DNA of 64,000 bases from Candidatus Mesenet endosymbiont of Agriotes lineatus (GTDB lineage Bacteria; Pseudomonadota; Alphaproteobacteria; Rickettsiales; Anaplasmataceae), in assembly GCF_964019585.1 (NCBI RefSeq), contig NZ_OZ026454.1, forward strand, positions 1,410,811 to 1,474,810, given 5' to 3'. The notes under the pieces are model-generated. The model had not been told where the DNA came from, ran no database searches, and saw nothing but the letters and a program-made list of their open reading frames with translations. Position numbers and translations under genes: made by a program. Below are positions 40,621 to 50,140 of this stretch, in pieces; the stretch's first letter is position 1; each line of letters opens with the position of its first letter.

Positions 40621-41118
40621 TCACTTTTCTAATTTGTTTACCTTCCTTATTTGTCTGTATATCAAAATTAAAATAGATTGCTGCTTTATTTTTAGTTCTG
40701 GCTTTGCTTTTCCCAATTCAATTAGTGCCCCACCTGCTTTAAGTAAAATAAGAACCCGCATTAGATCAATTTCAGCACCAAAACCTATTCTTTGACTTTT
40801 TGGTATAGAATATAGATTTTTATAGTAATTTGATATAGTGATATCTCCTAAAGATGGATGTTCAAACAGGTCTAAAGTATTAAAATCTATTATTCTAATG
40901 TTTGGTATTAGTTTCTCTAGATCTTCCGTTTTTTGCTTTTGCACATTACTTAAACCTGAATCAGTATAATACTGCATAAATATTGGTGTGTTTTCTGATA
41001 AATATTTATCTTCATCTTCGGTTGTGATTTTTTCTAAGAGTTTAGGTAGAATTTTATCATATCCTTCAGTATCCATTATTTGTTTTGTGGTGCTACTTTC
41101 CATTATTTTCTTCCACAT
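40621..41118 (-). CDS. Fragment resembling TcdA/TcdB-type glycosyltransferases
   Basis: The 165-residue product has NIRIIDFNTL followed by EIDLMRVLILLKAGGALIELG, which recalls the DxxR...GG(I/V)YLDVD region of large clostridial toxin-type glycosyltransferases. The Asp, the Arg and the double glycine match, but the DxD metal site is replaced by ELG, so activity is doubtful. After the stop, another frame continues as ILLSQSGNGLENAIMAVSGPNN up to the 33-bp repeat, so this is probably a truncated or frameshifted gene. Whether the short open frame is still used is unknown. The family link is by motif resemblance only. Confidence 0.4.
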   Translation of the reverse strand: MWKKIMESSTTKQIMDTEGYDKILPKLLEKITTEDEDKYLSENTPIFMQYYTDSGLSNVQKQKTEDLEKLIPNIRIIDFNTLDLFEHPSLGDITISNYYKNLYSIPKSQRIGFGAEIDLMRVLILLKAGGALIELGKAKPELKIKQQSILILIYRQIRKVNKLEK

Positions 41119-41380
41119 ATTGTAAATAATTATATTGAGACTTTCTTAATTAAATCTTTTTTCTAGCTTGCTACGTAATGTGAACAAAGTTTGAGATAAG
41201 CCCGATAAGAGTCTCAACAAAAGCCCACAAAACTTTAGCAGAACCTGCATGAAATGCTCTTAAAATTCTTGGTTTTGCAAAAAAATATTCAAATATAGTA
41301 TCGCTAAGGATTGAGCAGTATTTTATTTACTAAAATCTTAAAAGGAGTTAAACATTAGAGCTAAAATAGATAGTAACTAA

Positions 41381-42640
41381 GTGCAAGATTGCCAAATTAA
41401 AAAAGTACTGCTATCAAGTTTGTTATGCAAGCTGATGATATGGTACGATTTTATGCTTTTTATTGACTTAATAAATTTCATTAGCAATGAATTCTTTCCT
41501 AAAGTAGGAGTTTATCAGAATTTATTTAAATTATTTGGAATATTTGCACTTAGTACCATTGCAAAACCATTTGGTGCTTTTATATTTGGTTACATTGGTG
41601 ATAAATATGGAAGGAGAATATCATTATTTGTTTCTATTCTACTTATATCTATTCCTGCTAGTTTCATTTCATTCATCCCTGGATATGAAAGAATGGGTAT
41701 ATTTGCATCTATATCAATTATTTTAATTCGAATAATGCAAGGAATTGCGTTTGGTGCTGAACAAGGAAGTCCTATTTATTTTATAGAACACTCAGCTGAT
41801 AAAAAAAACCTAAGCATGTTTTATGGAATAGTAGGCTTAGGTAAATCTTTGGGAATTTCACTTGCTGCAATTACAATAATCCTTTGCAAAAAAAATACCG
41901 ATTTTAACACTTGGGGATGGAGATTACCTTTTATTCTTTGCTTTGTTTTGGGACTGGCAAGTGCATTTAGTAGGTATAAACTAAAAGAAACCTTGGCATA
42001 TCAAATTAACAAAAGTAAAGACAATCTATCTAAAACACCAATCTCTGAACTTATAAAAAATTATAAAAATACTCTGATATTGGCAATTTTTATATGTATG
42101 CCAATCAACCTTATCTCTGGTTTTATGACATTCTTTCGTGCCCTTACAAAAGAAAGAATAATGCATATATATGCTACTACATTTATAAATGAAATCACTT
42201 TAATTATAGGTAGTATATTGATACAAATAGCCGCAATTATTTTTGGAATATTGTCTGATAAAGTAGGAAGAGAAAAGGTAGCAATTTCATGTATCATAGT
42301 ATCAATGCTTATGTGTTGTTCTATGTTACTTATAGCACATCATTGTAATAGCTATTTAATAATTTCGTTAAGCATTATGGCTCTATCTGTAATAGAAGCT
42401 GGCATTTCACCACTTAGTATAACTGTCTCTGAGCTATTTTCTACAAAAGTCAGATTTAGTGGTATTAACTTATCACGCAATATATCATCATCTCTATTTG
42501 AAGGACTGACTCCAATTATATGTACCTGGTTTACTATCAAATTTACCGGAGCTGCTGAATTTTATATAGTTTTGTGTCTTTTAATTGGTATAATAGCGAT
42601 ACTGAAGATAAAGCCGCAGGATAAAAAGTTCGATTGGTAA
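41381..42640 (+). CDS. MFS transporter of the metabolite:H+ symporter type (ProP-like)
   Basis: This 419-residue inner-membrane protein has about 12 hydrophobic segments. It carries MFS loop signatures: GYIGDKYGRR between helices 2 and 3 (about 70-79), RIMQGIAFGAEQG (about 114-126), and GILSDKVGREK in the second half. The N-terminal sequence WYDFMLFIDL resembles ProP/MHS-type members, which import osmolytes or dicarboxylates with protons and are common in Rickettsiales. The start is taken as GTG 41381. No neighbour points to a substrate, so none is given. Confidence 0.85.
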   Translation: MQDCQIKKVLLSSLLCKLMIWYDFMLFIDLINFISNEFFPKVGVYQNLFKLFGIFALSTIAKPFGAFIFGYIGDKYGRRISLFVSILLISIPASFISFIPGYERMGIFASISIILIRIMQGIAFGAEQGSPIYFIEHSADKKNLSMFYGIVGLGKSLGISLAAITIILCKKNTDFNTWGWRLPFILCFVLGLASAFSRYKLKETLAYQINKSKDNLSKTPISELIKNYKNTLILAIFICMPINLISGFMTFFRALTKERIMHIYATTFINEITLIIGSILIQIAAIIFGILSDKVGREKVAISCIIVSMLMCCSMLLIAHHCNSYLIISLSIMALSVIEAGISPLSITVSELFSTKVRFSGINLSRNISSSLFEGLTPIICTWFTIKFTGAAEFYIVLCLLIGIIAILKIKPQDKKFDW

Positions 42641-42685
42641 GATGTGTCTTCATTACCTAATGAAGTAGTATATAGTTACTTATTT

Positions 42686-43321
42686 TCAAGAAGGGGTTGC
42701 GTTAATAGAAGTATCAGGAGATCCTTGATTTACGTTAATTAGCTCAACCGTAATATTTTGTAAATTTGGTTTTATTTTTGAAGCTAATGAATTAATTCCA
42801 GTTTTGATTTCAGATCCAATTCCAATGATTGTTCCAATTGCCGCCCCAACTGTTGCTCCTATTATTGCAAGCATCATTCCAACTATCACTCCAACGACTA
42901 TAAATACTATTGCAACTGCACATGCCGCTATTATAGCTTCATGTTTAGCTTTGCTTATAATCTTATCTAATGGGCTTCTTAAAGCTTCACTTTTCTTTCC
43001 GCCAAAGCTTTCAACACTTTTTTCTAATTCTACTAATGTTTTATTATTTAACCTTATCCTATGATTACTCCAAGTTAATGTGTTATCCCACATTGTTATG
43101 GTACGATTGGGCTCAGGTGTAGAATCAAACTCTATTATGCAATCTAAAATAGTTCCTTTTTTAGAACCATACGAAATTATACCATTGATATGATCACAAC
43201 CTAAAGCTTGAATAATTTCAAGAGCTCTATCTTTCTCACTAGAATCTTCACCTGATGATGGAATGCAAGATATTATGCCAATTAATTCTTGTTGTAATTT
43301 TTCTACTTCTTCTTTTTTCAT
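42686..43321 (-). CDS. Unknown protein with glycine-rich membrane hairpin (211 aa)
   Basis: The N-terminal half (1-125) is soluble, with no recognised domain. Residues about 130-178 form a long hydrophobic, glycine-rich stretch (AIIAACAVAIVFIVVGVIVG, then GATVGAAIGTIIGIG) likely to make two membrane helices joined by a tight turn. A polar tail ends the protein. Similar layouts are seen in Wolbachia-specific proteins near ankyrin genes, but the function is unknown. It is convergent with the MFS gene. Confidence 0.65.
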   Translation of the reverse strand: MKKEEVEKLQQELIGIISCIPSSGEDSSEKDRALEIIQALGCDHINGIISYGSKKGTILDCIIEFDSTPEPNRTITMWDNTLTWSNHRIRLNNKTLVELEKSVESFGGKKSEALRSPLDKIISKAKHEAIIAACAVAIVFIVVGVIVGMMLAIIGATVGAAIGTIIGIGSEIKTGINSLASKIKPNLQNITVELINVNQGSPDTSINATPS

Positions 43322-43435
43322 ACTGCCCCCTTTTTTATTACTAATTAATAATAAAAGTAGTTAATAAAAAGTAAATATTTCTACAAAAGCTTGTATCTTT
43401 ATGACATAAGGTATTAGAGCTAAAATATCTTACAA

Positions 43436-43571
43436 GGGAAGGTGAAGCTGTCCTGGAAGCTAACGCCAATAAGGCCGATCTGTAGATTTTGCTCCCTTCC
43501 CATATAGAGTTAAAAGACTGAACAGTATCTTTGGAATTGTATCCCGTATTTACAAGGTTAGTTCAAACTCT
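43436..43571 (+). ncRNA. Putative bridge-type RNA of the IS110 element
   Basis: The non-coding leader of the IS110 transposase gene folds into two closed loops. Loop 1 is closed by GGGAAGG (43436-43442) with CCTTCCC (43495-43501). Loop 2 is closed by AGAGTT (43506-43511) with AACTCT (43566-43571) and contains CAGTATCTTTGG and CCGTATTTACAAGG. IS110-family elements are known to express a bridge (seek) RNA with target- and donor-binding loops from their non-coding end, upstream of the gene in the IS110 group. Position, size and the two-loop plan fit. Expression and pairing to the element ends are untested. Confidence 0.55.
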
Positions 43572-43602
43572 CAATTTTATTTATAGTCTTGGAGGTAGCT
43601 TT

Positions 43603-44570
43603 ATGCAAACAAAAGCTGTTTTAGGTGTAGATATTTCTAAACAAAAATTTGATGCTTGTTTGTTGGTAGGCAGTAAAGAACGACATAAAGTTTTTCACAA
43701 CAATAAGGAGGGTTTTGAAAGGCTTGTAGCTTGGTGCAATAATCATGGAGCTGACCTTATTCATTTGTGTCTCGAAGCAACTGGTTGTTATAGTGAAGAC
43801 TTAGTTAACTTTATGTATGATCTGGGGCATAATGTAAGTGTGATAAACCCAGCTCAAATCAAAGCTTTTGGCAAAAGTGAGTTGCTTAGAAACAAAACAG
43901 ATAAGTCAGATGCTGCCATGATTGCTAAGTTTTGTATTGCTAACAAACCTAACCTTTGGAGACCTGTCCCTACTGAAGTTAAGTATTTAAAAGAACTTTA
44001 TCGTTGTTTGCAAGCACTTAAAGATGACAAGTTGCAACAGATGAATCGCTTGGAAAATAAAAATATGTACTCCAGATGTCAACAAGCCATATCCGAGGTA
44101 ATTGCTACAGTAGACACACAAATTGATGCATTAGAGAAAGAAATTAATGAGCATATCAATAACCATTTACATCTAAAAAATATGATAAAAAACATCAAGA
44201 CTGTAAAAGGTATAGGACATCTTACTACTATTGCCGTTGTCTCAGAAATGCCATCAGTTGATAATTTTGATAATGCTAGGCAATTCACAGCTTTTGCTGG
44301 TCTAAATCCAGGACATTACCAATCAGGATCATCCGTAAGTAAAAAAGTCGAATATGGAAAATAGGATCTGAGCGTATTCGCAAGGCCCTTTATATGCCAG
44401 CTATAGTAGTTAAAAGATTTAATCCTAACTTTCAAAAATTTTGCCAGCGCTTAGCAAGTAAAGGAAAATGTCCAATGGTCATAATTGTTGCATTAATGAG
44501 AAAACTTATGCATATATTTTTTGGAATCCTTAAAAATAATCAACCGTTTAATTGTAATTTAGTTAAATAA
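43603..44570 (+). mobile_element. IS110-family transposase, interrupted by a frameshift
   Basis: Start ATG 43603 follows GGAGG (43591-43595). The N-terminal DEDD domain shows VDISKQKFD, LEATG and NKTDKSDAAMIA; the C-terminal domain shows IGHLTTIAVVSEMP and FTAFAGLNPGHYQSGSS with the candidate nucleophilic serine. The frame stops at 44364, but reading resumes one base back after the A6 run at 44341-44346 as RIWKIGSERIRKALYMPA and continues to TAA 44568-44570. One missing A, or a -1 shift on the A6 run, explains it. As written it is a pseudogene unless slippage restores the frame. The full protein would be about 320 residues, normal for the family. Confidence 0.88.
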
Positions 44571-44797
44571 CTTGTTGACATGAATGACAGTATCTACACA
44601 CTTAAAATTGTAGAATAGCTTTTCAAAAAGCATGAAATTTTATTGTTTTTTAATCTTCCTAAAAATTACGGCATTTGAGTTTGAAATAAACATCAATTAA
44701 TATAAGAACTTGCTCAATTTAACTTTCTAAAAAACAGATCAGCTATAAAGAATTTAAATTTAGAGAAATCAACTAATTTACCACTAAGCAAGCCCAT

Positions 44798-45736
44798 TTA
44801 AACAAAATGAACAAAGCCCTTACTCTTGAGAGTAATTGGCAAATTATCTTTATCCATTACAATAACCTCTTTGCCATCTGTAACATGCCCTATCTTTGTT
44901 ACACTAACTCTACATTTTTGTGATATTTCCTCAATTTTTTTGCTATGCTTATTGCTTGCTGTAAATAACAACTCATAATCATCGCCCCCTATAAGCACTA
45001 GATCAATATAATCTGGTTTTTCTCCTACCACTTCTCTAGCTGCAAATGATAGTGGTATTTTAGCTAAATGTAGTTCCATACCTACGTTTGACAACTCACA
45101 TATATGTTGCGCATCCTGTATCAAACCGTCAGAAATATCAATACAGGATGAAGCAAAATCAGAAATTGCTTGCCCTAAAGTAACTCTCGGTTCTGGAATA
45201 TCATAACGACCTTTCAAATGTCCTATGCTATCTCTTATAACTCCTTGATATGCAAGAAGGCCAAGAGCTGCATCTCCTATTGTACCACTGACATACACTA
45301 AATCGCCTAACTTCGCACCTGATCTACATATAAATCTATCACCCTTTATTCCAAGTGCTGTTACACTGATAATCACTTTACCGTTGTGAGCTGTGGTATC
45401 ACCACCTAATAATTTCACTTGAAAGTATTTATTATCCTCCTTGAGTCCAGCTGCAAAACCTTCCCACCACAAATCATTTATATTGTTTGGCAAAACAAGA
45501 CCCAACATATAACCATAGGGGGTTCCTCCTACTGCTGCAATGTCAGAAAAATTGATTCTTAATGATTTTTTTGCTAAATTATAAGGTAAACAATTTGAAA
45601 GAAAGTGTACATCTTCGACGAGTATATCTTTTGCAATAATATATTGACTATTTGCTATGATAGTAGCATCATCCCCAATTGAATTGTTTACATCTAAAGG
45701 CTTTAGATATCTTTTAATATACTCAAATTCTCTCAT
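44798..45736 (-). CDS. thiL: Thiamine-monophosphate kinase
   Basis: ThiL phosphorylates thiamine monophosphate to thiamine diphosphate with ATP. The 312-residue protein has the PurM-like fold motifs: SIGDDATI (19-26), KSLRINFSDIAAVGGTP (about 58-74), LLGGDTTAH, CIDISDGLIQDA and IGGDDYELLFT. Length is typical (about 310-330). It is divergent from the yihY gene. A lone thiL would allow salvage of thiamine monophosphate. Confidence 0.94.
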   Translation of the reverse strand: MREFEYIKRYLKPLDVNNSIGDDATIIANSQYIIAKDILVEDVHFLSNCLPYNLAKKSLRINFSDIAAVGGTPYGYMLGLVLPNNINDLWWEGFAAGLKEDNKYFQVKLLGGDTTAHNGKVIISVTALGIKGDRFICRSGAKLGDLVYVSGTIGDAALGLLAYQGVIRDSIGHLKGRYDIPEPRVTLGQAISDFASSCIDISDGLIQDAQHICELSNVGMELHLAKIPLSFAAREVVGEKPDYIDLVLIGGDDYELLFTASNKHSKKIEEISQKCRVSVTKIGHVTDGKEVIVMDKDNLPITLKSKGFVHFV

Positions 45737-45790
45737 ATATACTTAAATCAATAATGTGTTATGTATAGTAAATAATGTTAAGGTATAAAA

Positions 45791-46609
45791 ATGAAAAAGA
45801 TTTTTAAATGTATCTATTATACGTTTAAAGATACTATTGCCCATGAAGAGTATGCAGGGTATTTAGCATTTATTATTTTGTTATCCATTTTTCCTTTTTT
45901 AGTATTTCTTACAACCTTAGCTACAACTGTCACTGATTTTTTAAATCAATATGATATTGACAAGAAACTCCTGTCATTTATTACCGAAAATATGCCCAGC
46001 GATATGATGTCATCACTTATGCCTCGTATTAATGAAATTATATCAGGTCCTCCACAAAATCTACTGACGCTTGCCATAGTTGGAGCTATATGGACTGCAT
46101 CTTCTGCAGTTGAAGGAATAAGAGGTATACTAAATAAAGTACACAGAGTTTCATCTCCACCATCTTACATATTGCGAAGGTTACTTAGTATAATCCAATT
46201 CTTAATTATTACGCTGATTATAATAATCACCATAATGTGTACCACGTTAATACCAATACTAGAAGATTTTTTTAATTGGAAAATTAGTAGCTATATTAGA
46301 TTCATTATAGTTGAATTTGTATTATTCATTACAGTCTGTTGGCTGTATTTTTTGTTGCCAAACGTAAAACAGAAATTTATCAATGTCATCCCAGGTAGCA
46401 TAATGGTTATAATACTGTGGACTCTGTCAGCTATAGCTTTTACCAAGTATTTACAGACTTTCCATCAGCTTAGCATCATATACGGTAGCTTAGCTGGTAT
46501 TATAGTCTCCCTTTTGTTCTTTTATATTTTAAGTTTTATTTTTATATATGGAGCGGAATTTAACTACAAGTTTAAACATTGCAATTCTGCACAAAAAGAT
46601 ATAAAGTAA
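45791..46609 (+). CDS. YihY/BrkB-family membrane protein
   Basis: This 272-residue inner-membrane protein has about six hydrophobic segments and the family features: an N-terminal AYLAFIILLSIFPFLVFL block, IWTASSAVEGIRGILNKV in the middle, and SIIYGSLAGIIVSLLFFYI followed by IFIYGAEFNY at the C-terminus. The family was once annotated as ribonuclease BN, which is incorrect; its function is not settled. An SDR gene follows after 18 bases on the same strand and is probably co-transcribed. Confidence 0.9.
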   Translation: MKKIFKCIYYTFKDTIAHEEYAGYLAFIILLSIFPFLVFLTTLATTVTDFLNQYDIDKKLLSFITENMPSDMMSSLMPRINEIISGPPQNLLTLAIVGAIWTASSAVEGIRGILNKVHRVSSPPSYILRRLLSIIQFLIITLIIIITIMCTTLIPILEDFFNWKISSYIRFIIVEFVLFITVCWLYFLLPNVKQKFINVIPGSIMVIILWTLSAIAFTKYLQTFHQLSIIYGSLAGIIVSLLFFYILSFIFIYGAEFNYKFKHCNSAQKDIK

Positions 46610-46627
46610 AAGTTATTTACTAGCAAA

Positions 46628-47365
46628 ATGAGTGACTTATTATCCGGTAAAGTAGCTTTAATTACTGGGGCTTCAAAAGGAATAGGAGCAGCGGTAGCCA
46701 AAAGGTTTATACAGGAAGGCGCACATGTAATTTTAGTATCTAGAAATATTGAAGATTTAAGGGAAGTAGATGATGAAATAAAAAAATTAGTTCCTGACAA
46801 AAAAGAAGAATTCAATACTACTTTAGTACAGCTTGATCTTTTAGAATTTGAAAAAATCAAAGAGCTTGCAGGAGCAATTGACAAACAGTATCAACGTTTA
46901 GATATTTTAGTTGCCAGTGCTGGAGTATTGGGTGAGTTATGCCCTGTGCAGGATTACGATCCAGGTACATGGGAAAGTATTATAGGAACCAACTTTAACG
47001 CTAATTGGTACTTAATTAAAAATCTGGATCTGTTACTTAAACGTGCTGAAGCAGGAAGAGTTATTTTTGTTACTTCAAACACTGGGCAATCGCCAATTTC
47101 CTATCCGTATTGGAGTCCATATGCCGCCAGCAAGGCTGCTTTAGAAGCAATGGTAAAAGTGTACGCAGCAGAGACAAAACATACAAAACTATGCATAAAT
47201 ATAGTACAACCAGGAACAGTAAATAGTGGTGTTTATAAACAAGCATTTCCTGGACAAGACGTATCCAAACTACCTTCACCAGAAGAACTTACTGATAAAT
47301 TTGTAGAGCTTGCATCTCAAAATTGCAAAATTAGTGGAGAAGTCTTTCAATTACAACCAACCTAA
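46628..47365 (+). CDS. Short-chain dehydrogenase/reductase
   Basis: This 245-residue classical SDR has the cofactor motif TGASKGIG (13-20), ASAGV (96-100, family NAGV), the catalytic serine region FVTSNTG (Ser150) and YAASK (Tyr165, Lys169). Arg39 after the second strand suggests NADP use. The C-terminal region has NIVQPGTVNS. The substrate cannot be told. The alanine in place of asparagine in NNAG-type motifs is a small departure. It forms a pair with the yihY gene. Confidence 0.9.
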   Translation: MSDLLSGKVALITGASKGIGAAVAKRFIQEGAHVILVSRNIEDLREVDDEIKKLVPDKKEEFNTTLVQLDLLEFEKIKELAGAIDKQYQRLDILVASAGVLGELCPVQDYDPGTWESIIGTNFNANWYLIKNLDLLLKRAEAGRVIFVTSNTGQSPISYPYWSPYAASKAALEAMVKVYAAETKHTKLCINIVQPGTVNSGVYKQAFPGQDVSKLPSPEELTDKFVELASQNCKISGEVFQLQPT

Positions 47366-47637
47366 TCAGCAGGAAATTTATTCCTACAGGCGTTTCTGTA
47401 CTGTTTCTTATTCTATTGCAAGCTCTTTGCTGCTCCTTATCCTTTTCCCTATACATTAAATATATGTCGATTTTTCATTACATTAATAAGAACCTACCTT
47501 CGAACTGTAAATTTTATTACATAACATGTATGTAATCAGACAGAATTCATAAATATACTATAGATTTCAATCAACTTAAATTAGATTTGCTTTTTAAAGC
47601 TAAAGAATAAAAGTTATAAAATCACTTTATCAACTAC

Positions 47638-48010
47638 AACCAGCTAAAGCTGGTGGTTTGGGTAAACGCTTACAAAGCAAGCTTTAAAACTCTGAAATAT
47701 TAAAATCTGATGGTGTGTTCTTCAATGTACTTTTGCACATCTGCAGCATTAACATTGCCGATAGTAAAGGATATTACCCCAATATCTTTTTTTTAATTGT
47801 TCAAATTCTTGGAATAGCTTGCGACTACTCTGTCCTTTGATATACTGAACCAATTTGGATAATTGGAGGCACAGAAATCAGCATATGTATGTGATCAGAG
47901 GTAATATTATCACACCGATACCCATGTAATTTGCACTCTCTAATAACTTCCCTATTGCTACTGCACCCATTAGAACTCTACATCTATATTTAGTACAAAA
48001 TACTAATCTA
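47638..48010 (-). mobile_element. IS200/IS605 TnpA remnant with right-end hairpin
   Basis: A hairpin AACCAGC-TAAA-GCTGGTGGTT lies at 47638-47657, as at IS200/IS605 right ends. Read leftward from about 48010, fragments give CRVLMGAVAIGKL, DHIHMLISVPP (HUH motif), KLVQYIKGQSSRKLFQEFEQLKK and GNVNAADVQKYIEEH. Frames are broken, so it is dead. It is related to but distinct from the remnant at 31590-31925. Together with spacer it fills 47366-48131. Confidence 0.78.
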
Positions 48011-48131
48011 GATCAAATGTACTGTGAAAATCATGTTTATAATTCATAATAAAGTAGTCCAATACTAAATGCTCAAGGTGAAGTTAACTACATAAAAAAG
48101 CCTATTTAGGTCAAAATCTCCTACTTTTAGA

Positions 48132-50045
48132 CTACTTTTTGCTTTCATCACCATTTATTTCTTGATAGTCAGAATCCACTACTTTCTCATCACTCGATTG
48201 ATATCCTTCATCATCTGTCGCTTTAGAATTAGAAGAAGTATTTTGTTGCTGTTGAGAAGCAGTATACATAGCCTCACCAAGTTTCATAGATACTTGAGAA
48301 AGATTATCAATTTTTTGCTGAATTAAGTCAGCATTATCAATATTATCAGACTTCATAGACTCCTTTAACTCATTAATTGCATTTTCAATACTAGACTTAT
48401 CATTAGCAGAAACTTTATCTCCATATTCTCTTAAGGATTTTTCTGTAGAATGAATCATACTGTCAGCGTTATTTTTAACTTCAATAAACTTTTTACGCTT
48501 TTCATCTTCATTCGCTTTTTCTTCAGCTTCTTTAACCATACGCTCTATTTCACCTTTTGATAGCCCACCAGAAGATTGTATTGTTACTTTTTGTTCTTTA
48601 CTAGAAGCTTTATCCTTAGCAGAAACATTGACAATACCATTTGCATCTATATCAAAAGTGACTTCAATTTGCGGCATACCACGCGGTGCAGGTGGGATAC
48701 CTTCCAAACTAAATTGGCCAAGCAACTTATTATCAGCGGCCATCTTTCTTTCCCCCTGATACACTTTTATTGTCACTGCAGTTTGATTATCCTCAGCAGT
48801 AGAAAAAACCTGAGATTTTTTAGTAGGGATAGTGGTATTGCGTTCAATAAGAGAAGTAAAAACACCTCCAAGTGTTTCGATTCCAAGAGAGAGAGGAGTT
48901 ACATCTAAAAGCAGTACATCTCTTACATCTCCTGCAAGTATAGCTCCTTGTATAGCAGCACCTATTGCTACAACTTCATCTGGATTAACACTCCTATTTG
49001 GACTCTTACCAAAAAATTTTTCTACTTTTTCTATAACCTTTGGCATCCTTGTCATTCCACCTACTAAAACTACTTCACCTATAGATGAAGTAGTTAATTT
49101 TGCATCTTCAAGAGCTTTTCGACAAGGGATCATAGTTTTCTCTATCAGATGATCAACTAAACTTTCAAGCTTTGCCCTAGTTAGTTTTATATTCAAATGT
49201 TTAGGACCACTACTATCTGCAGTAAGATAAGGCAAATTTATTTCTGTTTGCATAGAGCTTGACAGTTCTATTTTTGCCTTTTCAGTAGCCTCTTTGATTC
49301 TTGATAATGCTAACCGATCAGAGCTGAGATCCATTCCATTTTCTTTTCTAAACTCATCCAATAAATAGTTTATTATGCAATTATCGAAATCCTCACCGCC
49401 TAATTTAGTATCACCGTTGGTAGATTTTACTTCAATAACTCCTTCACTTATCTCCAGTATAGAAACATCAAATGTACCACCGCCTAAGTCATAGACAGCT
49501 ATAGTGTGACCATGTTTTTTATCTAATCCATACGCTAAAGCTGCAGCAGTTGGCTCATTTATTATTCTTTTAACTTCCAGGCCCGCTATCTGACCAGCAT
49601 CCTTTGTGGCTTGACGCTGAGCATCATTAAAATAAGCAGGAACAGTTATTACCGCCTGTGTTACCTTCTCCCCAAGGAAAGTTTCTGCTGTTTCCTTCAT
49701 TTTTTGTAATATAAAAGCGCCAACTTGACTAGGCGAATATTGCTTACCCCAAGCTTCAACCCAAGTATCACCTTTTACATTAACTATTTTATATGCAGCT
49801 CCCTTTTCAGCATCATCAAATCTACGTCCTATTAACCTTTTTGTTGCTATAAATGTACCGCTAGAGTTTGTTGATGCTTGTCTTTTAGCTGCAGCACCAA
49901 CTAACATTTCTTTTGATTCAGTAAAAGCTACTACAGAAGGAGTTGTTCTCGCACCTTCACTATTTTCAATTACTTTAACTTCGCCACCAACATTAACTGC
50001 AACGCAAGAGTTAGTAGTTCCTAGATCTATACCAATAATTGCCAT
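48132..50045 (-). CDS. dnaK: Chaperone DnaK (Hsp70)
   Basis: DnaK is the ATP-driven Hsp70 chaperone, working with DnaJ and GrpE. The 637-residue protein has [14 protein letters not shown] at the start, the phosphate motif [25 protein letters not shown], the linker [19 protein letters not shown], the substrate-binding domain and a helical lid, with a polar C-terminal tail ([11 protein letters not shown] region) and an acidic end. An AGGAG ribosome binding site precedes the ATG. dnaJ and grpE are not adjacent. rne lies upstream on the same strand, 95 bases away. Confidence 0.98.
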   Translation of the reverse strand: MAIIGIDLGTTNSCVAVNVGGEVKVIENSEGARTTPSVVAFTESKEMLVGAAAKRQASTNSSGTFIATKRLIGRRFDDAEKGAAYKIVNVKGDTWVEAWGKQYSPSQVGAFILQKMKETAETFLGEKVTQAVITVPAYFNDAQRQATKDAGQIAGLEVKRIINEPTAAALAYGLDKKHGHTIAVYDLGGGTFDVSILEISEGVIEVKSTNGDTKLGGEDFDNCIINYLLDEFRKENGMDLSSDRLALSRIKEATEKAKIELSSSMQTEINLPYLTADSSGPKHLNIKLTRAKLESLVDHLIEKTMIPCRKALEDAKLTTSSIGEVVLVGGMTRMPKVIEKVEKFFGKSPNRSVNPDEVVAIGAAIQGAILAGDVRDVLLLDVTPLSLGIETLGGVFTSLIERNTTIPTKKSQVFSTAEDNQTAVTIKVYQGERKMAADNKLLGQFSLEGIPPAPRGMPQIEVTFDIDANGIVNVSAKDKASSKEQKVTIQSSGGLSKGEIERMVKEAEEKANEDEKRKKFIEVKNNADSMIHSTEKSLREYGDKVSANDKSSIENAINELKESMKSDNIDNADLIQQKIDNLSQVSMKLGEAMYTASQQQQNTSSNSKATDDEGYQSSDEKVVDSDYQEINGDESKK

Positions 50046-50140
50046 AAAAACTGCTCTCCTAAATTATTAAACTCAAATTATATCTTAACTATATAGTAAC
50101 GATTCACCAGATTACAACCCATATTATTTTTAGATTAAAA

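Noticed and set aside
43531..43602. N-terminal extension of the IS110 transposase
   Set aside because: The extension overlaps the structured leader, and ATG 43603 has a GGAGG ribosome binding site at good spacing.
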